DNA of 64,000 nt. It comes from an uncultured Eisenbergiella sp. GTDB taxonomy: Bacteria > Bacillota > Clostridia > Lachnospirales > Lachnospiraceae. This document shows positions 9,313 through 17,390 of this stretch, piece after piece. The position numbers were made by a program, and so were the translations under genes. The notes beneath the pieces are model-generated. The model was not told where the DNA came from. It did no database searches and saw only the letters and a list, made by a program, of their open reading frames with translations. The stretch is taken from contig CANQVD010000002.1 of assembly GCA_947627215.1 (NCBI GenBank), forward strand, positions 105,786 through 169,785, read 5' to 3'. The stretch's first letter is position 1. Each line of letters starts with the position of its first letter.

Positions 9313-9488
9313 GTGTGGCGGCGCTTAAAATATTTCACCTGCCCCGGAGGAATGTTTTCCAAGATGCGCCATATTCGGACAGATCGTGCCGGCCGAAGGG
9401 CCGCGCGCATTCGTTATGCGGCATACCCGTTCAAATCCCGGGATGGGAGTGCGCAGATTTTGACAGGCAAGCTGTATGGAGGTACGCA
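9313..9488 (+). promoter_or_regulatory. 5' leader of rplM-rpsI, candidate L13 autoregulatory leader
   Basis: About 175 transcribed bases precede rplM. They contain GC-rich complementary stretches (for example around CCGGCCGAAGGGCCG and CCCGTTCAAATCCCGGG). Bacillota commonly carry an L13-binding leader at this position, so an autoregulatory RNA is plausible from context. I matched position, not a consensus structure, so the call is tentative. Confidence 0.45.
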
Positions 9489-9917
9489 ATGAAAACATTT
9501 ATGGCTAATCCGGCTGAAATCGATAGAAAATGGTATGTGATCGACGCACAGGGCCAGACGCTCGGCCGTTTGGCATCTGAGGTAGCCAAGATCCTCAGAG
9601 GAAAGAACAAGCCCGTCTTCACCCCTCACGTGGATACCGGCGACTATGTGATCGTGATCAACGCCGAGAAGATCCAGGTGACCGGCAAGAAGCTGAATCA
9701 GAAGATATATTATCATCATTCCGATTATGTGGGCGGCATGAGAGAGACCACCCTGAAGGAGAAACTGGCAAAGAAGCCCGAGCAGGTCATCGAGCTTGCG
9801 GTCAAGGGCATGCTTCCCAAGGGACCCTTAGGAAGACAGATGTTCACCAAGCTTCATGTGTATGCAGGCCCCGAGCATAAGCACGCGGCGCAGAAGCCTG
9901 AAGTTCTGACGCTTTGA
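9489..9917 (+). CDS. rplM: 50S ribosomal protein L13
   Basis: L13 is an early-assembling large-subunit protein. The 142-residue product has the family landmarks: [16 protein letters not shown] near residue 15, [19 protein letters not shown] near 32, [10 protein letters not shown] near 75 and the basic C-terminal [15 protein letters not shown] 9489 is chosen for the RBS TGGAGGT about seven bases upstream and the family N-terminus MKTFMANP. The same frame is open back to 9306, but that part is leader RNA. rpsI follows after 32 bases. Confidence 0.96.
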   Translation: MKTFMANPAEIDRKWYVIDAQGQTLGRLASEVAKILRGKNKPVFTPHVDTGDYVIVINAEKIQVTGKKLNQKIYYHHSDYVGGMRETTLKEKLAKKPEQVIELAVKGMLPKGPLGRQMFTKLHVYAGPEHKHAAQKPEVLTL

Positions 9918-9949
9918 TCTGAGGGAATCGAGAAGGAGGATACAGAAAA

Positions 9950-10345
9950 ATGGCTAACGCAGCGAGATATTACGGAACAGGAAGAAGAAAAAGCTCCATC
10001 GCAAGAGTATATCTTATGCCCGGCAGCGGCAATGTTACCGTGAATAAAAGAAATATTGATGATTACTTCGGCCTCGAGACCCTGAAGGTGATCGTTCGCC
10101 AGCCCCTTGTGGCGACCGATACCGTGGATAAGTTCGATGTGCTGGTGAATGTGAAGGGCGGCGGCTATACCGGTCAGGCCGGTGCGATCCGCCACGGCAT
10201 CGCGAGAGCGCTTCTGGAAGCGGACGCGGATTACAGGCCCATCCTGAAGAAGGCCGGTTATCTGACCCGTGACCCTCGTATGAAGGAGAGAAAGAAATAC
10301 GGACTTAAGGCAGCCCGTAGAGCGCCGCAGTTCAGCAAGCGCTGA
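9950..10345 (+). CDS. rpsI: 30S ribosomal protein S9
   Basis: S9 reaches the ribosomal P site with its basic C-terminal tail. The 131-residue protein has the N-terminal [16 protein letters not shown], the central [20 protein letters not shown] and the tail [17 protein letters not shown], whose last Arg contacts P-site tRNA in known ribosomes. RBS AGAAGGAGG lies at 9931-9939. It is the last gene of the rplM operon, followed by a terminator. Confidence 0.97.
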   Translation: MANAARYYGTGRRKSSIARVYLMPGSGNVTVNKRNIDDYFGLETLKVIVRQPLVATDTVDKFDVLVNVKGGGYTGQAGAIRHGIARALLEADADYRPILKKAGYLTRDPRMKERKKYGLKAARRAPQFSKR

Positions 10346-10366
10346 TCAAAGATTTACAGAGTACAA

Positions 10367-10404
10367 AAAGCCCGGAAATACGCCATTTTCCGGGCTTTAT
10401 CTTT
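10367..10404 (+). terminator. Intrinsic terminator after rpsI
   Basis: A perfect 12-bp stem: AAAGCCCGGAAA at 10367-10378 pairs with TTTCCGGGCTTT at 10387-10398, followed by ATCTTTGC. It ends the ribosomal-protein operon 20 bases after rpsI. The 170 bases after it (to about 10570) are moderately AT-rich and hold nothing I recognise. Confidence 0.85.
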
Positions 10405-10576
10405 GCCCAAAATTCTGAAACGGCTGTCCAAATTTGGCGTGATTTGAACCGTTTTTTATGGGTTTACAGAGGCTGAAATTGGGGCCAACCGCCCTTTTTT
10501 GACCCCTTATGGGTTTAAATAGTGGTGGACACCAGGACTTACGCCGATTGAATTTTTAGCAGGGATGATATTCTGC

Positions 10577-10606
10577 TTGCTTTTTGATGAGATAAAAGCG
10601 TATACT
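10577..10606 (+). promoter_or_regulatory. Candidate promoter of first DUF4143 ATPase
   Basis: TTGCTT (10577-10582), an 18-base spacer and TATACT (10601-10606), 54 bases before ATG 10660. Confidence 0.55.
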
Positions 10607-10659
10607 ATCATTAGTCAAAAATGCGTGCCTGCACATTTTTGGCGAAGGGAGAGACAGAG

Positions 10660-11958
10660 ATGATACAACGACCAGGATATCTCGACAAGTTGATCGATAA
10701 AAAAGAAAACGGAATGGTAAAGGTGATCACCGGCATCAGACGCTGCGGAAAGTCCTATCTGCTGTTTGAAATCTATCGCAGATATTTAAACAGTATCGGT
10801 GTGGATGATTCCCATATTATTGCACTTGCATTGGATGATGATGAAAATATCCGGTACAGAAATCCGTTGGAACTCGGGAAATATATCCGAAGCTTGCTTG
10901 TGGATCAGGACAGGATGTATTATGTCTTTCTGGACGAGATTCAGAAGGTGGCAGATATCCCTAACCCATATCTGCCGGGAAGTGAAGAAACTGTAGGTTT
11001 TGTGGACGTTCTGTTGGGGCTTATGAAGATCAGGAACGTCGATCTGTATGTCACGGGGAGCAATTCCAAAATGCTTTCCTCTGATATCCTCACCGAGTTC
11101 CGGGGAAGAGGGGATGAGGTGCGCGTGAACCCTCTATGCTATCGGGAATTCTATGATGCTTATGGAGAGGATAAACGCCATGCATGGCGGGATTATTTTA
11201 CCTACGGCGGGATGCCGCTGATCCTCCGTCAGAAAACGGCGCAGGATAAAAGCAAATATTTACATGATCTTTTTGATAAAATTTATTTGGACGATATTAT
11301 GGCACGTCACAGGCTTGGTCACGACAAAACGGTGCTGGACGATCTGTTGGATCTGATGGCATCTGCAGTTGGTTCTCTGACAAATCCGATCCGCATTGCA
11401 AATACTTTCAGTTCGGTCAGAGGACTGTCTGTGACCAATGATACGGTAGGCAGATACCTTGATTATTTTATCGATGCGTTTATGCTTTATCGGGCGAAGC
11501 GGTATGATGTGAAAGGAAGAAAACAGATCGGTTCTCCCATGAAGTATTACTATTCTGATGTGGGACTTCGAAATGCAAGGCTGAACTTCCGTCAGCAGGA
11601 AGAAAACCACATCATGGAGAATATTCTCTATAATGAACTTCACGTTCGGGAGTTTGATATCGACGTCGGCGTTGTAGAAGTCACAACGAAAACAGACGAA
11701 GGAAAAAATAAAAGAGTACAGTACGAAGTGGATTTTGTTGCGAACCGAGGCAGTAAGCGCTATTATATCCAGTCTGCGTTTGCCATACCGGATGAAGAAA
11801 AGCGGACGCAGGAGATCCGTCCGTTTACAAAGATACAGGATTCCTTCAAAAAAATCGTTGTGGTGAGAGAGGATATTGAACCATGGCATGATGAGAATGG
11901 AATTTTATATGTCGGAATAGAGCAGTTCCTGCTGGATGAATCGGCGATGGATCTATAG
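10660..11958 (+). CDS. AAA ATPase with C-terminal DUF4143 domain (copy 1)
   Basis: A 432-residue protein with a P-loop NTPase domain (Walker A GIRRCGKSYL near residue 28, Walker B-like YYVFLDEIQKV near 90, sensor-like VTGSNSKMLSSDI near 130) and a C-terminal DUF4143 region with a restriction-endonuclease-like feel (EVDFVANRGSKRYYIQSA near 365). The family is widespread, usually orphan, and of unknown role. I chose ATG 10660 (MIQRPGYLDKL) because GGGAGA precedes it and the paralogue at 20637 begins equivalently. Codon use is less GC-rich than the adjacent ribosomal genes, which suggests acquisition. It is followed directly by a relic of an HTH antitoxin-like gene. Confidence 0.85.
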   Translation: MIQRPGYLDKLIDKKENGMVKVITGIRRCGKSYLLFEIYRRYLNSIGVDDSHIIALALDDDENIRYRNPLELGKYIRSLLVDQDRMYYVFLDEIQKVADIPNPYLPGSEETVGFVDVLLGLMKIRNVDLYVTGSNSKMLSSDILTEFRGRGDEVRVNPLCYREFYDAYGEDKRHAWRDYFTYGGMPLILRQKTAQDKSKYLHDLFDKIYLDDIMARHRLGHDKTVLDDLLDLMASAVGSLTNPIRIANTFSSVRGLSVTNDTVGRYLDYFIDAFMLYRAKRYDVKGRKQIGSPMKYYYSDVGLRNARLNFRQQEENHIMENILYNELHVREFDIDVGVVEVTTKTDEGKNKRVQYEVDFVANRGSKRYYIQSAFAIPDEEKRTQEIRPFTKIQDSFKKIVVVREDIEPWHDENGILYVGIEQFLLDESAMDL

Positions 11959-11960
11959 AA

Positions 11961-12206
11961 AAAGGTTCTCCAAAACTGAATATCGAAATCAGCAGGGCGA
12001 CGCTCTGGAAGGTAGAGAAGGGGGATCCGTCCGTTGCCATCGGGATCTACGCGGCGGTTCTGCATGCCCTGAACAACAGGGATACGGGGCCTTTGCCTGC
12101 AGCAAAGGACGATGCCAAGGGATGGACCATGCAGGATCTGAAACTGTTTGGGAGGGAGAGAAGAAAAAATGAAATTATATGCCGACAAGAACAAGGCTAT
12201 AGGTGA
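11961..12206 (+). pseudogene. Relic of a HipB-like XRE regulator (C-terminal part only)
   Basis: In the frame beginning about 11967 the sequence translates to SPKLNIEISRATLWKVEKGD and continues PSVAIGIYAAVLHAL and AAKDDAKGWTMQDLKLFGRE. This is the second half of a helix-turn-helix of the HipB-like type (ISRATLWKVEKGDPSV is the recognition-helix region) with the usual short tail. There is no start codon and the first helices are missing, because the DUF4143 gene stop lies just upstream. The frame ends at 12204-12206, inside the next gene. I read it as the remnant of a regulator gene cut by insertion of the ATPase gene. Confidence 0.7.
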
Positions 12207-13662
12207 AAAATCGCCGATGATATTCGGCCATTTCCTGGAGCATTTCCACCGCCAGATATACAGCGGTGTGTACGACCCGGGAAATCCGCTTTCCGATGAA
12301 GAGGGAATGCGCACGGATGTCATTGAGGCGCTCAGGAAAATAAAGACACCGATCATCCGCTGGCCGGGAGGCTGCTTCGTTTCGACGTACAACTGGAAGA
12401 AAGGGGTTGGGAAAAACAGAGCGGCTGTATTTGACAAGTCGTGGAGAGTCGAGGACACGAATGAGTTCGGCACGGACGAATTTATAAGCTTCTGCAAAAA
12501 AACAGGCTGTGAGCCATATATATGTACGAACGCGGGCACGGGCACGATTGAAGAGATGAGCGACTGGGTGGAGTATTGCAACCTCGAAAACGAGGGAGAG
12601 TACGCGAAAGCGCGGATCGGGAACGGTCACAAAGAGCCGTACAGCGTGAAATACTGGAGCATAGGAAACGAAAACTACGGGAGCTGGGAGCTCGGCGCGA
12701 AATCCGCCCCGGAATGGGGCAGGCTGACGGTGGAGGCGGCAAAACTCATGAAGCACGTCGACCCTTCCATAGAGCTTTCCTCGGCGGCTCTCGCCGACAT
12801 CGACTGGAACGTAAACCTCCTTAAAAACGCGGGAAGGTATATAGACTGGATTTCGATTCATGGGTATTGGGATTTCCCGTCGCAGGGAGGAGAGCTTTCG
12901 GACTATGATAAGATAATCGAAAAGACGGGAAATCTCGACGATGCGGTAAGAAAAGTCAGAGGTCTGCTCGACGCGTTCGGCGTCGGGAAAAAGATAAAGA
13001 TCGCGTACGACGAGTGGAACCTCAGAGGCTGGTATCATCCGAATGTGCACACGATAGAACAGGGACGCACAAAGGAGGACTACCTCTATCCGAGGGACAA
13101 AAACGATCTGAATTCGTCTTATACAATGGCTGACGCCGTATTTTCGGCGTGCTTCCTCAATATGTGCATGAGAAACTGCGATATTGTGAAGATGGCGAAC
13201 TTTTCGCCTGCAGTCAATACGCGCGGCTGCATATTCACGTATAAGGACGGTATCGTCCTGCGAAGCACATACTTTGTGTTCCTGCTCTACGCGAACCTTC
13301 TCGGAGATATTGTACTCGACGAATGGGAAACAGAGAGCATGTATCTGCAAAACGGGATCAAAAAGACAGACGCTGTGGTGACTTATTTTTCCGAAACGGG
13401 TAATTATGCGATAGCCGCTGTGAACAGGGACGGCGAGGCGGAAAGTGATATCACTCTTTGCATTGACGCTTCGGGCGACGTTGAAATAAGCTATATATCA
13501 GGCGCTGACAAGGACAGCTTCAACGACATAGACCGCACAGAAATTGAGGTTCTGAGTGAAAAATTAGGCAGGTACGAAAAAGGGATGAAGATAACGCTGA
13601 AACCGCACAGCGTGAACGTAATATCAATAGCCGAAATTGGAACGCGGGGCGGTATTCGCTGA
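12169..13662 (+). CDS. GH51 alpha-L-arabinofuranosidase (copy 1)
   Basis: Releases terminal arabinofuranosyl residues from arabinan or arabinoxylan oligosaccharides. The 497-residue protein has the GH51 landmarks: FGHFLEHFHRQIYSGVYD near residue 18, TPIIRWPGGCFVSTYNW near 58, the acid/base Glu in WSIGNENYGSWELG near 165, ISIHGYWD near 225 and the nucleophile Glu in IKIAYDEWNLRGW near 280. No signal peptide, so intracellular. ATG 12169 has RBS GGGAGGGAGAG. Codon use (frequent ATA for Ile and AAA) differs from the GC-rich chromosome genes and from the second GH51 at 49547, suggesting transfer. It is not in an arabinose operon here. Confidence 0.9.
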   Translation: MKLYADKNKAIGEKSPMIFGHFLEHFHRQIYSGVYDPGNPLSDEEGMRTDVIEALRKIKTPIIRWPGGCFVSTYNWKKGVGKNRAAVFDKSWRVEDTNEFGTDEFISFCKKTGCEPYICTNAGTGTIEEMSDWVEYCNLENEGEYAKARIGNGHKEPYSVKYWSIGNENYGSWELGAKSAPEWGRLTVEAAKLMKHVDPSIELSSAALADIDWNVNLLKNAGRYIDWISIHGYWDFPSQGGELSDYDKIIEKTGNLDDAVRKVRGLLDAFGVGKKIKIAYDEWNLRGWYHPNVHTIEQGRTKEDYLYPRDKNDLNSSYTMADAVFSACFLNMCMRNCDIVKMANFSPAVNTRGCIFTYKDGIVLRSTYFVFLLYANLLGDIVLDEWETESMYLQNGIKKTDAVVTYFSETGNYAIAAVNRDGEAESDITLCIDASGDVEISYISGADKDSFNDIDRTEIEVLSEKLGRYEKGMKITLKPHSVNVISIAEIGTRGGIR

Positions 13663-13760
13663 CGGTCCATACAGCAAGGTATCGCCGTTTGCGTGATTGC
13701 TTTTATCAGAGCGATAAAAAGAGCTGCTTTGAGGAAGAATAAAAATACCGGAGGCAGGAA

Positions 13761-13812
13761 GAAACAGGAACTTTGCGGCAAGCGCGGCGTTCAAAGCTCC
13801 TGTTTCTTTTTT
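13761..13812 (+). terminator. Intrinsic terminator between GH51 and ArsR-like gene
   Basis: GAAACAGGAACTTTG (13761-13775) pairs with CAAAGCTCCTGTTTC (13792-13806), one mismatch, followed by TTTTTT. It serves the plus-strand arabinofuranosidase gene; the A-rich left flank means it could also help the convergent regulator gene. Confidence 0.88.
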
Positions 13813-13818
13813 GCTGAT

Positions 13819-14487
13819 TCAGTCTTCCCGTTTCATATCATAGTCGGTTTCCTCGTCCCAATTTCCCTGCGTATAGGTTTCATCCACCATGTCGCTGATG
13901 CCCGCCAGCAGCATGATAATGCCCTGTACTCGGTGGGGAGGAACTATATAAGTGCCCTTCTGGCGCTCGCTCTCCGCAATGAGGTCGGCGGCCAAAAGAG
14001 GCTTCATATGATGGTAAACCTGACCTGTGGAGCCGAGGCCGCACTTTTCCACAAGCGTGGACACCGTTTTGGGCCCGCGCAGAATTTCCAGCAGGATGGA
14101 AAGGCGGGTGGCATTGCCGATGCAGTCCAGCACTTTTCCGGCAATGCCGCTTTCGGCCAGAGAAAGCAGTTCCTCCGTGGGGACGGAATTCCGGATCCAG
14201 TTGGATTGTCGGCCGCTGGAAGCATATATGCCCATGTAGGTGATCAGCCCGCTTCCTCCTCTTTCCTGGGTCTTAAGGCACAGCTCTTCCATCAGATCGC
14301 TGAGCCGCTTGTCCGGATGCATTCCCCGCATGACCTGTACTCTGCCCGGATCCTTGCCGGAACACTTGCCGGGAAGCGTTTCCTGCAGCATTTTCGAAAC
14401 CTGCTCCATCTGGGATGTGATCGTTTCCTGTAAATTTGTCATCTGTGCCCTGAGGGCGTCAATTTCTGCTCCGTAATCCCGCGCCAT
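13819..14487 (-). CDS. ArsR-like winged-helix transcriptional regulator
   Basis: A 222-residue protein whose C-terminal half is a winged helix: LDCIGNATRLSILLEILRGP (helices 1-2), then TVSTLVEKCGL and a recognition helix in STGQVYHHMKPLLAADLI. The N-terminal hundred residues begin with a coiled-coil-like stretch (EIDALRAQMTNLQETI) and match nothing I know; they may be a dimer or sensor domain. There are few cysteines, so metal sensing is not indicated. I chose ATG 14487 (GGAAG five bases upstream) over a TTG four codons earlier. Its promoter and a 16-bp palindrome lie just upstream, so autoregulation is likely. The gene it controls besides itself is unclear. Confidence 0.72.
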   Translation of the reverse strand: MARDYGAEIDALRAQMTNLQETITSQMEQVSKMLQETLPGKCSGKDPGRVQVMRGMHPDKRLSDLMEELCLKTQERGGSGLITYMGIYASSGRQSNWIRNSVPTEELLSLAESGIAGKVLDCIGNATRLSILLEILRGPKTVSTLVEKCGLGSTGQVYHHMKPLLAADLIAESERQKGTYIVPPHRVQGIIMLLAGISDMVDETYTQGNWDEETDYDMKRED

Positions 14488-14547
14488 GCTTACTTCCAAT
14501 CCTTTCTTTTTCTCTATGTGATGCGATCCCTTTACTTACATAATTCT

Positions 14548-14563
14548 GTATTTACGTAAATAC
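14548..14563. promoter_or_regulatory. Palindromic operator of the ArsR-like gene
   Basis: GTATTTACGTAAATAC is a perfect 16-bp palindrome, and a second TACGTAA follows at 14561-14567, giving overlapping half-sites. It lies just downstream of the minus-strand -10 (14572-14577), where bound repressor would block the polymerase. Confidence 0.65.
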
Positions 14564-14571
14564 GTAATTGC

Positions 14572-14600
14572 ATAATATCATAAAGGAGGATGGAGGTCAA
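14572..14600 (-). promoter_or_regulatory. Promoter of the ArsR-like gene
   Basis: On the minus strand: TTGACC (14600-14595), 17-base spacer and TATTAT (14577-14572), about 85 bases before ATG 14487. From 14601 to about 14826 the sequence holds no recognisable gene; only scattered short stop-rich frames are present. Confidence 0.75.
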
Positions 14601-14826
14601 TTCTCTTTTTACGCTGCTTCCAGCATCTATTCGCTGTTTGGGCGGCTGGTAGCCGCAGGAGAGGCGTTAAATGACAGCCATGCCGTTTCATTTACTCGGC
14701 ATAAGATGTAGTGTCTGCGCTTGGTGCCGTTGCCTCCATAAGCAGGGTAATTCTGCATGGCCGAATCTTTTGATGAAAGCAGGAAGATTATTATGGACAT
14801 CTATGTTAAAGTGAAGTACAATAAAC

Positions 14827-14860
14827 CAAAATAGATACACAGGACAGTTGATCGCGTGAT
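14827..14860 (+). repeat. Left 34-bp direct repeat flanking the DUF4160/DUF2442 cassette
   Basis: This 34-base stretch contains TACACAGGACAG and ATCGCGTGAT and recurs at 15376-15409 with 31 of 34 identities in the same orientation. Between the copies lie only the truncated DUF4160 gene and the DUF2442 gene, so the repeats may mark the ends of an inserted cassette or a recombination duplication. Confidence 0.75.
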
Positions 14861-14951
14861 GAAATGTATTTTGCAATAGTGATTGTGGCTATATTTTTTT
14901 AATAAATCGTGTCATGGAAATTGGAAAAGACAGACAGGAGTGAGTGGGGAA

Positions 14952-15047
14952 ATGCCGGAAATATCGTTGTTTTATGGAATTAGAGTAACCATGTATTATG
15001 ATGATCATAATCCGCCTCATTTCCATGCGGAGTATATGAAAAGGTGA
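14952..15047 (+). pseudogene. Truncated DUF4160 gene (N-terminal 31 residues)
   Basis: ATG 14952 begins MPEISLFYGIRVTMYYDDHN and continues through PPHFHAEY before stopping after MKR. This is the hallmark N-terminus of DUF4160 proteins (MPEIS-FYGI, DHNPPHFHA), which are normally about 80-90 residues. Here the frame ends at residue 31, right after the conserved HFHAEY motif, so more than half is missing. DUF4160 is usually encoded immediately before DUF2442, as here. It is either a pseudogene or a minimal peptide; I favour pseudogene. Confidence 0.75.
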
Positions 15048-15051
15048 TCGA

Positions 15052-15345
15052 ATGTTTCCAAAAGTGGTACAGGTGATACCTGAAAAAAATTATTCCGTAT
15101 TTGTATATTTTGAAGATGGAAAGATCGTATGCTATGACGCGTGTCCCATCCTTGAAAAAGAAGTGTTCCGGCCATTAAAGGATATTCACGTTTTTATGAA
15201 TAGCTGCACAGTACTGAATGATACTCTCGCATGGGACATTCAAGGGGACAGGGATACATCGTCCTGTCTGGATATAGATCCGGATACTTTATATGACCTG
15301 CCCAGTTCGGGGGAGCCGTTTGAGATGGAACAGTATATCGCATAG
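15052..15345 (+). CDS. DUF2442 family protein
   Basis: A 97-residue protein of the DUF2442 family: the pattern VVQVIPEKNYSVFVYFEDGK, then the Asp-rich middle and a terminal segment with WDIQGDRDTSSCLDIDPDTLY is typical. The function is not established; the frequent pairing with DUF4160 has led to suggestions of a toxin-antitoxin-like pair. Here the partner is truncated 4 bases upstream, so if it was an antitoxin-like member it may be orphaned. It lies inside a 34-bp direct repeat. Confidence 0.72.
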   Translation: MFPKVVQVIPEKNYSVFVYFEDGKIVCYDACPILEKEVFRPLKDIHVFMNSCTVLNDTLAWDIQGDRDTSSCLDIDPDTLYDLPSSGEPFEMEQYIA

Positions 15346-15375
15346 ATCGATGATATAGGTTTTCTCATTTAACTG

Positions 15376-15409
15376 CAAAATAGGTACACAGGACAGCTAA
15401 TCGCGTGAT
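15376..15409 (+). repeat. Right 34-bp direct repeat
   Basis: Second copy of the repeat at 14827-14860, with three substitutions, starting 30 bases after the DUF2442 stop codon. Confidence 0.75.
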
Positions 15410-15437
15410 AATAAATCAATGACGGAGGTAAAAGAAC

Positions 15438-15851
15438 ATGTGGTGGCTTCTCGCTTTATTGTCCGCCGTATTTGCGGCGCTCACGTCTATTTTGGCGAAG
15501 ATCGGCATTGAAGGCGTAGATTCCAATCTCGCGACGGCTGTCAGAACGGTGGTGGTCGTATTTCTGGCATGGGGTATGGTGTTTTTGACGGATGCGCAGG
15601 GCGGAATCGCGAGCATCAGCAGAAAGAGCTGGATCTTTTTGATCCTGTCGGGGCTGGCTACCGGCGCTTCGTGGCTGTGCTATTATAAAGCGCTGCAGGT
15701 CGGGGAAGCGTCAAAGGTTGTGCCGATCGATAAGCTGAGCGTCGTGATCACGCTCATTCTCGCGTTTGTTTTCCTGCATGAAAAGGTCAGTCCGAAGTCC
15801 GTGATCGGCTGCATTCTCATCGGCGCGGGGACTTTGTTCATGGTTTTGTGA
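15438..15851 (+). CDS. Small EamA-type drug/metabolite transporter
   Basis: A 137-residue membrane protein that is a single EamA repeat: hydrophobic segments at about residues 3-20, 30-50, 66-84, 94-112 and 118-137, with the typical ASWLCYYKALQVGEASKVVPIDKLSVVITLILAFVFLHE pattern split over the last three helices. Standard EamA proteins have two such repeats (about 300 residues); half-size ones act as dimers, as in the SMR/EmrE superfamily. RBS GGAGGT precedes the ATG. The substrate is unknown. Confidence 0.82.
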   Translation: MWWLLALLSAVFAALTSILAKIGIEGVDSNLATAVRTVVVVFLAWGMVFLTDAQGGIASISRKSWIFLILSGLATGASWLCYYKALQVGEASKVVPIDKLSVVITLILAFVFLHEKVSPKSVIGCILIGAGTLFMVL

Positions 15852-15860
15852 GCAGATGAG

Positions 15861-15886
15861 CCGGGAAAACCGCCGGATTTCCCCGG
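15861..15886. terminator. Terminator-like hairpin between convergent genes
   Basis: CCGGGAAA (15861-15868) pairs with TTTCCCCGG (15878-15886) with one bulge, between the EamA gene and the convergent HipA-like gene. There is only a short T-rich flank, so termination efficiency is uncertain. Confidence 0.4.
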
Positions 15887-15890
15887 AGAT

Positions 15891-17276
15891 TTAATGCCCG
15901 GCCGTCTTTCCCCTTGTGGGGATCGCCAGCAGCTTCCGAACGCGGAGTGCCAGCAGCTTTTCCAACGCATGAAGATGTTCCTCCGGGAAATTGAGGGAAG
16001 AATGTCGCCTGAAGGTGAAACCGATCATGCGGCGAAGCTGTTCCTTTTGCTTTGCACCCATCACGGCGGCGCATACTTCTTCGAAGGACAGCCGGTAAGG
16101 ATTTGTTCGGGCCGCGGCGTATTCCTTCAGTTTTTCAAAATCTTCGATCTCCTCCCGCCCGGCATAGCATAAGAGGGACAGCCCGTTATCGAAAATGGGA
16201 GCCGGAGCTTTGATCCTGCCCGTGCGGTTGTCCCTGAGAATGCCGAAGTTTCCGAAATGTCTGTCTTCGTTGTAGATCAATGCGTCAAATACCAGCATGC
16301 TGCGGATATGCTCGCCGAACCCGGGGCCGAGCGCATCGTAATATTTCAGGCATTTTCCTATGCCGCCGGATCTGATCAGCCGCCCGATGGGGATATATGA
16401 GGTATCTGCATCGGTGAACAGCGCGCATTTGGAGGCTGTGATGCCTTTCCAGTTTTCCAGATCGTAATGAACGGCATTCAGGCGCATGGTCTCCGCGACC
16501 TGAGAGGCATAGTATTCGCAGTACGGTTCGCGTCCGGTGTTGGATGCACCGCGGGAGCCGCCCTTATAAAGATAGATGCCGTCATTTTCGATGAAGCGCC
16601 ATGCCTTTGGAAGCATACCGTTCGTCGTCAGTTCCGGAGAGGTGGTGAATGCTTCCCGGCTTTGTCCCGCGCCGGTATAGGCCACCAGCGCGAGCATTTC
16701 AGAAAAACGGTTCTCATACAGGTTGTAATCCGCAAATTTCCCGTCAAAGCCTTCCGGCACGATCCAATAGCTGTCGTTGAGAGACAGTCCTTTGCATACG
16801 TCGATGATCCCTTTGGTATCGTTCTGGCTCAGCCGCAGCGTTTTCAGGATCTCATCCACAAAGGCTCTGTTCCTGGGGATCACGCGGCGCTCCAGCCAGC
16901 GGACGATCCCTTCGCCGGTGCAGGCCATATCCAGCGGAAGCAGATGACGGGATGCTTCATTGACGGATATGATATCGGCCACAAGGCCCTCCAGACCGCG
17001 CTTCTCCAGGGTAAATTTCAAAAGCTCCGTGTCGTAAATACGGAGGCTGTAAACATTTTTCTCCATTTCTTTCTGATCCTCCAGCGAAAAAGCTACTGTC
17101 TTGTCCAATGCGGATGCGATCTTCAGGATCATATCCAGCGACAGGTTCTGCGCGCCGCTTTCCAGCCGACAGATGCAGGACCGCTGGGTGCCGATCATCC
17201 GGGCCAGTTCAGCCTGTGATATCCCCTTTTCCAGCCGCGCTTCCACGAGCTGCGCAATGATATCCTGTCTGTGCAA
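15891..17276 (-). CDS. Single-chain XRE helix-turn-helix plus HipA-like kinase
   Basis: One 461-residue polypeptide joins the two parts normally split between HipB and HipA. Residues about 1-60 are an XRE helix-turn-helix (GISQAELARMIGTQRSCICR, then LESGAQNLSLDMILKIASAL). The C-terminal part has HipA-kinase features: catalytic loop NEDRHFGNFGIL near residue 340 and a metal-binding Asp in PIFDNGLSLL. The start is taken as TTG 17276 because AGGAGG lies exactly 7 bases upstream (17284-17289); an ATG further upstream at 17309 has no RBS. A perfect palindrome precedes the gene, so it probably represses itself. HipA kinases phosphorylate glutamyl-tRNA synthetase in E. coli; the target here is unknown. 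Confidence 0.75.
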   Translation of the reverse strand: MHRQDIIAQLVEARLEKGISQAELARMIGTQRSCICRLESGAQNLSLDMILKIASALDKTVAFSLEDQKEMEKNVYSLRIYDTELLKFTLEKRGLEGLVADIISVNEASRHLLPLDMACTGEGIVRWLERRVIPRNRAFVDEILKTLRLSQNDTKGIIDVCKGLSLNDSYWIVPEGFDGKFADYNLYENRFSEMLALVAYTGAGQSREAFTTSPELTTNGMLPKAWRFIENDGIYLYKGGSRGASNTGREPYCEYYASQVAETMRLNAVHYDLENWKGITASKCALFTDADTSYIPIGRLIRSGGIGKCLKYYDALGPGFGEHIRSMLVFDALIYNEDRHFGNFGILRDNRTGRIKAPAPIFDNGLSLLCYAGREEIEDFEKLKEYAAARTNPYRLSFEEVCAAVMGAKQKEQLRRMIGFTFRRHSSLNFPEEHLHALEKLLALRVRKLLAIPTRGKTAGH

Positions 17277-17312
17277 AACGAGCCCTCCTCTGTACGGTGT
17301 TCTTTTCATCAT

Positions 17313-17330
17313 GTTATCATATATGATAAC
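17313..17330. promoter_or_regulatory. 18-bp palindromic operator of the HTH-HipA gene
   Basis: GTTATCATATATGATAAC is a perfect 18-bp palindrome located 37 bases before the TTG start. On the minus strand a candidate promoter TTGATA (17339-17334), 17 bases, TAACAT (17316-17311) overlaps it. This placement fits autorepression by the fused XRE domain. Confidence 0.72.
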
Positions 17331-17390
17331 GCATATCAAGTGAGGACGGGAAAATGTTTGCCGCTTTTTTTGCACCCCCCAATTTCGCCC

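Noticed and set aside
9428..9446. GTTCAAATC inside GC-rich arms resembles a tRNA T-arm.
   Set aside because: No acceptor or anticodon stem around it, and it lies inside the rplM leader.
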